A stretch of 8,877 bases of DNA from JALZOC01 sp031361295 (lineage in GTDB: Bacteria; Acidobacteriota; Vicinamibacteria; Vicinamibacterales; 2-12-FULL-66-21). Position 1 is the first letter of the stretch, and every line of letters starts with the position of its first letter. The notes beneath the pieces were generated by a model. That model saw only the letters and a list, made by a program, of their open reading frames with translations, did no database searches and had not been told where the DNA came from. This document shows positions 1 through 6,222 of the stretch, piece after piece. Location: positions 1-8,877 of the forward strand of contig JANMCN010000190.1 of NCBI GenBank assembly GCA_031361295.1, written 5' to 3'. The position numbers and the translations under genes were made by a program.

Positions 1-342
1 CGACTCTCTGATCATGACGCCGGTTTTGGACCACGAGCTCGCCTGCGACACCGACCGGACGCGGACTACGACATCGACGTCGCCGGTGACTTCCTGATAG
101 ATGAAATGGAACTGATCGGAAGTATTCCAGATGTCGAGGCCGCCGGCACTGACAGTGTAAGTACCTGAACTGTAGGTAGTACTTCCCGTTATCGCAGGAG
201 TTCCGATGTCACGCGCGACCCACGGAGCGGGCGGAGCTTGCGCGAAAATCGGGCGCGCCGAAAGCAAGACAACGAACAATAGAGCAATTGCGACACGGGT
301 CGCACGGGCGCCTTTATGGAAGATGGCGAAAACATCAGTCAT
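1..342 (-). CDS. Secreted beta-sandwich (concanavalin A-like/DUF1349-like) protein, N-terminal part
   Basis: This is the 5' part of a gene that runs off the left edge; 114 codons are visible. The reading frame opens at an ATG at 340-342. The first ~36 residues form a Sec-type signal peptide: basic residues (K10, R13, R16), a hydrophobic core (VAIALLFVVLL) and an AQA cleavage site near residue 36. The mature part begins APWVARDIG and continues through TYTVSAGGLDIWNTSDQF, then GDVDVVVRVRSV and SSWSKTGVMIRES. This pattern resembles the DUF1349/laminin-G-like beta-sandwich modules of large secreted bacterial proteins. It is recognised from memory of the family, not from a search. No strong Shine-Dalgarno sequence is seen, and an in-frame TGA lies just upstream, which limits alternative starts. 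Such modules usually bind carbohydrate or protein surfaces. The full length and any other domains cannot be seen, so the role is unknown. Confidence 0.72.
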   Translation of the reverse strand, partial: MTDVFAIFHKGARATRVAIALLFVVLLSARPIFAQAPPAPWVARDIGTPAITGSTTYSSGTYTVSAGGLDIWNTSDQFHFIYQEVTGDVDVVVRVRSVSQASSWSKTGVMIRES

Positions 343-564
343 TCCTGGGTTGTCCGTCTCGACAGGTCGCAGCCTCGCAGGGCAATAACGAACTCAGCAA
401 AGGATTTGCCGGCGCACGGGCGAGCTGAACAGCAGCGCACATGCGAAGTTCCGGAATTAAAACGAAGAGCGCGGAAAGGCTGGGGTGTGAAGTGGTGGGT
501 AAGAAGGTAATGGGCCGGAGGAGTGATCGAGTGCTTCTTACACGTTGCGCTGATTGGTCGAGGT

Positions 565-599
565 GCAGCCCATGCGAACCGCAGGCGCGCACGGGCTGC
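565..599 (-). terminator. Hairpin downstream of mdh, possible terminator without U-tract
   Basis: GCAGCCCATGCG (565-576) pairs with CGCACGGGCTGC (588-599) across an 11-base loop. Eleven of the 12 positions pair and one A-C mismatch interrupts the stem. The hairpin begins four bases past the mdh stop codon when read on the minus strand. That is the expected place for the end of the icd-mdh transcript. No run of T follows it, so it is not a classical intrinsic terminator. It could act as an mRNA 3'-end stabiliser or a weak terminator. The rest of the 343-602 gap shows no clear gene or convincing promoter. Confidence 0.45.
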
Positions 600-602
600 C
601 GA

Positions 603-1543
603 TCACACCTTGATCACATCCGTCAATTCCTTCACGGCCGCGGCTGATTTCTTGAGGGCCGCATCTTCGTCCGCGGTCAGCTTGATCTGGATGATCTGCT
701 CGACGCCGCGCGCGCCGAGCTTCACGGGGACGCCCACGAAGAGGTCGTGAATGCCGTACTCACCCTGCAGGAAGACCGAACACGGGACGATCTTCTTCTT
801 GTCCTTGAGAATAATTTCGACCATCTCGGCGGCCGCCGATCCCGGCGCATACCACGCACTGGTTCCCACCATCTTCGTGATCTCGGCGCCGCCGTTGGCG
901 GTGCGCACGCCGATGGCCGCAATCTTCTCCGGCGTCAGCCCGGGGTAGTCGGGCAGCGGGATGCCCGCGATCGTCGAGTACCGCGGGAGCGGCACCATCG
1001 TGTCGCCGTGCCCGCCGAGCACGAACGCGTGAATGCTCTCGACCGAGACGCCCGTCTCCATCGCGATGAAGGCACGCATCCGCGCCGAATCGAGGACACC
1101 CGCCATGCCGATCACGCGCTCACGCGGGAACCCGCTCAGGCGGTAGACGGCCTGGCACATGGCATCCAGCGGATTCGCCACAGGCACGATAATCGTGTTG
1201 GGCGAGTACTTCACGATCTGCTCGGTGACCGACTGCATGATCTTGAAGTTGACGTTGAGCAGGTCGTCGCGGCTCATGCCGGGCTTGCGGGGCACGCCGG
1301 ATGTGATCACGACGACATCCGAGCCGGCGGTCTGCGCCCACCCCTCGTCGTTGGCGCCGTATCCCACGACGCGCGAGTCGGACCCTTCGATCGGACAGGC
1401 CTCGAGCATGTCGAGCCCGATGCCCGCCGCCTTCTGGTCCGCGATGTCGATGATGACGACGTCGGCGAGCTCGCGATCGGCGATCGCACGTGCGACGGTC
1501 GCGCCGACCGCGCCTGCCCCGCCGACGACGGTGACCTTTCTAT

Positions 1544-1547
<4 letters not shown>
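603..1547 (-). CDS. mdh: Malate dehydrogenase (NAD-dependent, LDH-like type)
   Basis: The 314-residue protein matches the usual length of the LDH-like malate dehydrogenases. It oxidises malate to oxaloacetate in the cytoplasm as the last TCA step. The NAD-binding loop GGAGAVG ends at residue 15, and D34 at the end of the second beta strand favours NAD over NADP. The active-site loop VPRKPGMSR carries R87 and R93. Arg at position 87 is the malate discriminator, where lactate dehydrogenases have Gln. N125 (VANPLD), D153 and R156 (LDSAR) and the catalytic H180 (GGHGD) are all present. The ATG at 1545-1547 is chosen because MNRKVTVVGGAG is a canonical N-terminus and an AGGA lies about 8 bases upstream. 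Upstream in-frame codons only read through icd in another frame. The ATG overlaps the icd stop as ATGA, so translation is probably coupled to icd. A hairpin follows the stop. Confidence 0.96.
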
Positions 1548-2797
<1,250 letters not shown>

Positions 2798-2839
2798 AAG
2801 GAATTAGGTCACATCACCGTCACGGCCGCGTTCGATCTA

Positions 2840-2869
2840 CACAGAAACTGTGGAAAAGCTTGTGGAAAT
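2840..2869. promoter_or_regulatory. Palindrome and two DnaA-box-like direct repeats in the icd leader
   Basis: CACAG-AAA-CTGTG (2840-2852) is a perfect 5-bp-arm palindrome. It overlaps TGTGGAAAA (2849-2857), followed by TGTGGAAAT (2861-2869), so the repeat period is 12 bases. Read on the minus strand the first is TTTTCCACA, which fits the relaxed DnaA box TTWTNCACA, and the second differs at one position. The elements lie 43-72 bases upstream of the icd start codon. They could bind DnaA or an unrelated regulator, or be chance. No replication genes are nearby, so an origin is not claimed. Confidence 0.3.
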
Positions 2870-2921
2870 CGGACCGCGCCGTGCACATCGCCCCACGTCA
2901 ATCCGCAGTTTCGAGCGGTTT

Positions 2922-2936
2922 GCACCAGGTTGGTGC
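2922..2936. promoter_or_regulatory. Operator-like palindrome between icd and serA
   Basis: GCACCA-GGT-TGGTGC is a perfect inverted repeat with 6-bp arms and a 3-bp centre. It sits roughly 49-63 bases upstream of the putative serA -10 element. It also lies within the icd leader if icd starts from the shared promoter. A second inverted repeat follows directly: GCGCAC at 2937-2942 and GTGCGC at 2955-2960. The size and location suit a dimeric regulator, but the factor cannot be named from sequence alone. Confidence 0.35.
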
Positions 2937-2982
2937 GCGCACTGACGCGACGGCGTGCGCATACGATTCCACGGAACACGAC

Positions 2983-2990
2983 ATTATACT
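2983..2990. promoter_or_regulatory. Overlapping divergent -10 elements (icd and serA)
   Basis: The 8-base stretch ATTATACT reads TATACT on the plus strand (2985-2990) and a perfect TATAAT on the minus strand (2988-2983). It is the most AT-rich patch in an otherwise GC-rich 248-base divergent gap. A plus-strand start near 2997 would give serA a leader of about 50 bases. A minus-strand start near 2976 would give icd a leader of about 180 bases containing the palindromes. Neither strand shows a good -35 hexamer at the usual spacing, so the promoter may depend on an activator or be weak. Confidence 0.45.
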
Positions 2991-3045
2991 TAAGAGCGTC
3001 GTCTGAATTCCCTCCCGCATACCACTGGAGCCTAGCAAACGCACC

Positions 3046-4653
3046 ATGCACATTGTCATCGCCGATCAACTCCCTTCGTCAGCCGTCGAACTCCTGCGCA
3101 GTGTACCGGGATGGACCATCGACGCGCGCTCCGGCCGCCCGGCCGACGAACTCGCACGTGATCTCGCCGAAGCCGACGCGCTCGTGGTGCGGAGCGCCAC
3201 GAAGGTGACGGCTGCCGTCATGGCCGCCGCTCCTCGCCTGCGGGCAATTGCCCGCGCGGGCACCGGCGTCGACAACGTCGACGTGAAGACGGCGACCGAG
3301 CGCGGCATCGTCGTCATGAACGCCCCCGGCGCGAACAGTATCAGCGTGGCGGAACTCGCGGTGGCCTTGATGCTCTCGCTGTCGCGCTCGATTCCCGCAG
3401 CGGACGCGTACATGAAAGCCGGCGTGTGGGAAAAGAAGAAGCTCACCGGCGGCGAGCTGCGCGGCAAGACGCTCGGCATCGTCGGCCTCGGCCGCATCGG
3501 GCAGGAGGTCGGCGCGCGCGCCCGCGCCTTCGGGATGAGCCTCGTCGCGCACGATCCGTTCATCTCCGAGCAGGTCGCCGCGACCATGGGGATTCAGCTG
3601 CTCTCACTCGACGAGCTGTGCGGGGTAGCCGACTACATCACGCTCCACCTGCCGTCCACGCCGGAGACGCGGCACCTGTTCGATGCGGCCCGCTTCGCCA
3701 AGTGCAAGCCGGGCCTCCGGATCGTGAACACGGCGCGCGGCGAGCTGATTGACGAGGGCGCGCTGGCGGACGCCATCGAGGCGCGCCAGGTTGCGGGCGC
3801 CGGGCTCGACGTTTTCCAGAAGGAGCCACCGGCAGACTGGCGCCTGGCCAAACTGCCGCAGGTGGTCGCGACGCCCCATATTGCCGCGTCCACCGTCGAG
3901 GCACAGGAGCAGGTCGGCATCGAAACCGCCGTCGCGCTGCGCGACTTCCTCCAGGAGGGTGTCATTCGGAACGCGGTGAACTTTCCCGGGATCAGGGGTG
4001 AAGAGTTCGCGCGGGTCCGCCCGTTCATCCTGCTGGCCGAGCGGATGGGCGCGGTCGTCTCACAGCTGGCGGACGGCCGCACACAGTCGGTCGGCATCCG
4101 TTATTACGGTCCGCTCGTAAGCAGCCACGCCGAGTTCATCGCCAGCGCGGTCGTCGCCGGGGTGCTGAGGCCGATGTTGTCGTCCAGCGTCACGGTGGTG
4201 AACGCCCGCGCGATCGCCGCGGAGCGGGGGATCGAAGTCGTGGAATCGCGCAGCTCGCGGCCACGCTCGTTCGCGAACATGCTGTCGGTCAAGCTGCAGA
4301 CGACCGGCGGAGAGTGCTGGATCGAGGGCACCGTGTTCGAAGGCGACAGCCCTCGGCTCACCCAGCTCGACGGGGTCGATGTGGAGGTGCCCCTCGTCGA
4401 CGGTTCACTGCTCGTCATCCGGAATGACGATCGGCCGGGCGTGATCGGCGAGGTCGGAACGATTCTCGGGCGTCACGGGATCAATATCGGCAGTTTCGCA
4501 CTGGGTCGGCTAGCCGGCGGCGCCGTCGGGGTGGTGAATCTCGATCAGGCCGGCCGCAGCGAATCTGCGGACGCGGGGGCGATGGCGGAGCTCCGGAAGG
4601 CCTCCGCCATCAAGGCGGTCAACCTGCTTACCTTAGGGCCAGGCGCCGCGTAG
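3046..4653 (+). CDS. serA: D-3-phosphoglycerate dehydrogenase (long form with ACT domain)
   Basis: The 535-residue protein has the length and order of long-form PHGDH enzymes. It oxidises 3-phosphoglycerate to 3-phosphohydroxypyruvate, the first committed step of serine synthesis. The N-terminal substrate part (about 1-95 plus 285-315) flanks a Rossmann domain with the NAD loop GLGRIG (147-152) and D170 for the adenosine ribose. The catalytic set is R231 (NTARGELID), E260 (FQKEPP) and H278 (ATPHIAAST). An intervening domain spans about 315-450, and a C-terminal ACT regulatory domain starts near 455 with IRNDDRPGVIGEVG. In characterised relatives the ACT domain binds serine for feedback inhibition; that is likely but not shown here. 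MHIVIADQLP is a typical N-terminus. GGAG lies about 15 bases before the ATG, rather far for a Shine-Dalgarno. The gene diverges from icd, and its last 26 bases overlap the next, convergent gene. Confidence 0.95.
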   Translation: MHIVIADQLPSSAVELLRSVPGWTIDARSGRPADELARDLAEADALVVRSATKVTAAVMAAAPRLRAIARAGTGVDNVDVKTATERGIVVMNAPGANSISVAELAVALMLSLSRSIPAADAYMKAGVWEKKKLTGGELRGKTLGIVGLGRIGQEVGARARAFGMSLVAHDPFISEQVAATMGIQLLSLDELCGVADYITLHLPSTPETRHLFDAARFAKCKPGLRIVNTARGELIDEGALADAIEARQVAGAGLDVFQKEPPADWRLAKLPQVVATPHIAASTVEAQEQVGIETAVALRDFLQEGVIRNAVNFPGIRGEEFARVRPFILLAERMGAVVSQLADGRTQSVGIRYYGPLVSSHAEFIASAVVAGVLRPMLSSSVTVVNARAIAAERGIEVVESRSSRPRSFANMLSVKLQTTGGECWIEGTVFEGDSPRLTQLDGVDVEVPLVDGSLLVIRNDDRPGVIGEVGTILGRHGINIGSFALGRLAGGAVGVVNLDQAGRSESADAGAMAELRKASAIKAVNLLTLGPGAA

Positions 4654-5161
4654 ACCCGGTGACGAGATCCTGCAGTTCCACCGCGTCGGGGCCCACGGCG
4701 CTGACGCGGTAGCGATCGGCGAACGCCTGCCCTTCAGAGACCATGAACAGCTGATCGCCAGGCGCGGTCAGCATGGCGGTCCGCTTCGTCCCGTCCCCGG
4801 TCTTCTGCTCCGCCACACCGACCAGTTCGATGACGAGGTCGGGAACGACCGGCACGCCGGGACGATCCACCACCCTGGGGCGGGAAGATGTCGCGACGGC
4901 GTGGACCGCGCGTTCGCGCGCGCCAAACACGAACGGGTTCCGCCGCGGTGGGTCGGGCGCCGGCGCGGCCGCGAGCCGCGTGCGCAGCCTGCCGGCTTGC
5001 GACTGCACCGCAGCCGCCACCGTATCGAGCTGGGCGAGGTCAGCGGGCCGTCGCTCGATGCCCGGCGAAGGATGGGCACGCGACGCGCCCGCCGCTGACG
5101 CAAGCCATGCAACAAGCAGGGTTGCTCCGCCGAGGTACGCCGCAGCGCGTGCAGGAGCCAT
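4628..5161 (-). CDS. Membrane-anchored periplasmic protein, possible GspC/PilP-like domain
   Basis: The 177-residue protein has a single hydrophobic N-terminal segment (about residues 8-28), either an uncleaved anchor or a signal peptide. An Ala/Arg-rich and helix-prone linker follows (about 37-70), then RRNPFVFG (73-80). The C-terminal domain (about 105-177) reads DLVIELVGVAEQK, then RTAMLTAPGDQLFMVSEG, YRVSAVGPDAVEL and TRRLALR. The pattern of a short beta domain after an (R)xPF motif resembles the HR/PilP domains of type II secretion GspC and type IV pilus PilP. This is a fold-level guess from pattern and is not certain. No other pilus or secretion gene is in the window. The start at 5161 is the first ATG before the hydrophobic segment, with only a weak Shine-Dalgarno (GAAAG). 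The 3' end overlaps serA by 26 bases tail to tail. The gene is divergent from kdsB. Confidence 0.7.
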   Translation of the reverse strand: MAPARAAAYLGGATLLVAWLASAAGASRAHPSPGIERRPADLAQLDTVAAAVQSQAGRLRTRLAAAPAPDPPRRNPFVFGARERAVHAVATSSRPRVVDRPGVPVVPDLVIELVGVAEQKTGDGTKRTAMLTAPGDQLFMVSEGQAFADRYRVSAVGPDAVELQDLVTGSTRRLALR

Positions 5162-5219
5162 CTTGGCAGCTTTCAGGATCCACTACTCTCGGTCCGGATC
5201 CGCAGGACAGACGGACTCC

Positions 5220-5225
5220 ATTTTA
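5220..5225 (-). promoter_or_regulatory. Possible -10 element for the PilP-like gene
   Basis: On the minus strand this reads TAAAAT within GTAAAATGG, one mismatch from TATAAT. A start about 7 bases further on would give a leader of about 50 bases before the ATG at 5161. No recognisable -35 sits at 16-18 bases upstream. It is offered as the best candidate in this gap. Confidence 0.3.
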
Positions 5226-5244
5226 CTCCCTGATGCGAACTCGA

Positions 5245-5262
5245 GCCGCAGGATTCTGCGGC
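5245..5262. repeat. Small perfect hairpin in the divergent intergenic region
   Basis: GCCGCAG and CTGCGGC form a perfect 7-bp stem around the loop GATT. No T-run follows on either strand, and the site lies upstream of both flanking genes, so a terminator role is unlikely. It may be an operator or another repeat fragment. Confidence 0.4.
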
Positions 5263-5298
5263 GGTTCCGAAGTCCGCCGGCTACTCACAGGACTCGCC

Positions 5299-5364
5299 CG
5301 CGGGGCTGAAGCCCCGCGCGACGTGCGTCACGGGACACTCGTAGCGCGCAGCTTCAGCTCGGCG
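5299..5364. repeat. Inverted pair of REP-like palindromic elements
   Basis: The first element contains CGCGGGGCTGAAGCCCCGCG (5299-5318), a perfect palindrome with 9-bp arms and a GA centre. A related 25-base unit lies in opposite orientation at 5340-5364. On the minus strand it reads CGCCGAGCTGAAGCTGCGCG followed by CTACG. The two units match at 20 of 25 positions when aligned in the same orientation. The 16-base spacer holds part of a third small inverted repeat, CGTG-CGT-CACG (5322-5332). Such head-to-head pairs are the form of REP/BIME elements, and motifs with a GGGGCTGAAGCCCC-type core occur as dispersed repeats in several GC-rich phyla. Only one pair is visible here, so dispersal in this genome is inference. 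The second unit ends about 20 bases before the putative kdsB -10. Confidence 0.55.
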
Positions 5365-5385
5365 TTCAGGTGCGTGCAGTTGTGG

Positions 5386-5391
5386 TAAGAT
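5386..5391 (+). promoter_or_regulatory. Possible -10 element of the kds operon
   Basis: TAAGAT has two mismatches to TATAAT and lies directly ahead of the kdsB gene. A transcription start 6-7 bases downstream would fall at about 5397-5398, on the chosen GTG start codon, which would make the message leaderless. No clear -35 is seen; TTCAGG at 5365-5370 is the nearest weak candidate. The alternative is a promoter further upstream, with GGTAAG (5384-5389) serving as a weak ribosome site. Confidence 0.35.
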
Positions 5392-5396
5392 TTGCC

Positions 5397-6200
5397 GTGC
5401 CCCCTGTTTCCAGCTCCGGGCCTTCCACGTACACCATCGATTCCGCAGTCGCTGTCATCCCCGCGCGCTACCAGTCGTCCCGGCTCCCGGGGAAAGCTCT
5501 CGCCGAGATCGCCGGACGTTCGATGATCGAGCATGTCTATCGGCGCACCGCGGCCGCCCGCTCAATCGCCGCGGTGATCGTCGCGACAGACGACGAGCGG
5601 ATTCACCGTGCCGTGCTTGCCTTCGGCGGCGACGCACGGATGACCTCGTCGGCCCACGAGAGCGGCACGGACCGGATCGCAGAGGTCGCGGCGGAGCTGC
5701 GCTGTGCACTGATCGTGAACGTTCAGGGGGACGAGCCTCTGATCGAGCCCGCGATGATCGACGAAGCCGTGGCCCCGTTCGCGACCGACGAGGGGCTCAT
5801 GATGAGCACGCTCCGGCGCCGGATCGACGGCGAGGAGGAACGGCAGAATCCCAACGTCACGAAAGTCGTGGTCGATCGGAGCGGGTTCGCGATGTACTTC
5901 TCCCGCGCGCCCATTCCGTTTGCGCGGCACGACTGCCTCCCGGCTCCGGCATGGCGCCACGTGGGCCTGTACGTGTACCGGCGCGAGTGCCTCCTCCGGC
6001 TCGCCGCGCTGCCGCCGACGGCACTGGAACGATCCGAGGCGCTGGAACAGCTCCGAGCCCTCGAATACGGGATCCGCATCAAGGCGGTCGAGACCGCGTT
6101 CGAGAGTGTCGGCGTCGATACACCCGCCGACCTCGAGCGTGTGCGTGCCATCCTGTCGAAACCCGAAGCTCCGGAACCTGTGAGTGCGCGGCGGGCCTAG
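5397..6200 (+). CDS. kdsB: 3-deoxy-manno-octulosonate cytidylyltransferase (CMP-KDO synthetase)
   Basis: The enzyme activates KDO with CTP to CMP-KDO and pyrophosphate in the cytoplasm, for lipid A-core synthesis. From the GTG at 5397 it has 267 residues; E. coli KdsB has about 248. Family motifs are intact: the CTP-binding VIPARYQSSRLPGK (20-33, with R24 and K33), IVATDDERI, SAHESGTDR (85-93), VNVQGDEP with D112, YFSRAPIP, LEQLRALEYG and GVDTPADLERV with D241. D112 and D241 correspond to the metal-binding aspartates of the family. No ATG, GTG or TTG lies in frame between 5397 and the conserved VIPARY, so a non-conserved extension of about 14 residues is forced. GTG codons at 5370 and 5382 are alternative, longer starts. 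It heads the operon kdsB-pyrG-kdsA-kdsD, with pyrG 22 bases downstream. Confidence 0.94.
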   Translation: MPPVSSSGPSTYTIDSAVAVIPARYQSSRLPGKALAEIAGRSMIEHVYRRTAAARSIAAVIVATDDERIHRAVLAFGGDARMTSSAHESGTDRIAEVAAELRCALIVNVQGDEPLIEPAMIDEAVAPFATDEGLMMSTLRRRIDGEEERQNPNVTKVVVDRSGFAMYFSRAPIPFARHDCLPAPAWRHVGLYVYRRECLLRLAALPPTALERSEALEQLRALEYGIRIKAVETAFESVGVDTPADLERVRAILSKPEAPEPVSARRA

Positions 6201-6210
6201 TTACCATCCG

Positions 6211-6220
6211 AGAGAGAGGA
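6211..6220 (+). promoter_or_regulatory. Ribosome binding site deciding the pyrG start
   Basis: AGAGAGAGGA is the strongest purine-rich Shine-Dalgarno in the window and lies two bases before the ATG at 6223. It supports that ATG over the in-frame GTG at 6184, which lies inside kdsB and has no such signal. Confidence 0.65.
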
Positions 6221-6222
6221 CG

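Noticed and set aside
206..647. Several short open frames across the 5' part of the secreted gene and the 343-602 gap
   Set aside because: They overlap one another on both strands, lack ribosome sites and recognisable domains, and are partly antisense to the signal-peptide gene.
2840..2869. A chromosomal replication origin at the DnaA-like boxes
   Set aside because: Only two boxes are seen, with no AT-rich unwinding element and no dnaA, dnaN, gyrB or parAB nearby.
5299..5364. An intrinsic terminator for an upstream plus-strand gene
   Set aside because: No plus-strand gene ends just upstream, since the neighbour is on the minus strand and divergent. No T-run follows either hairpin.
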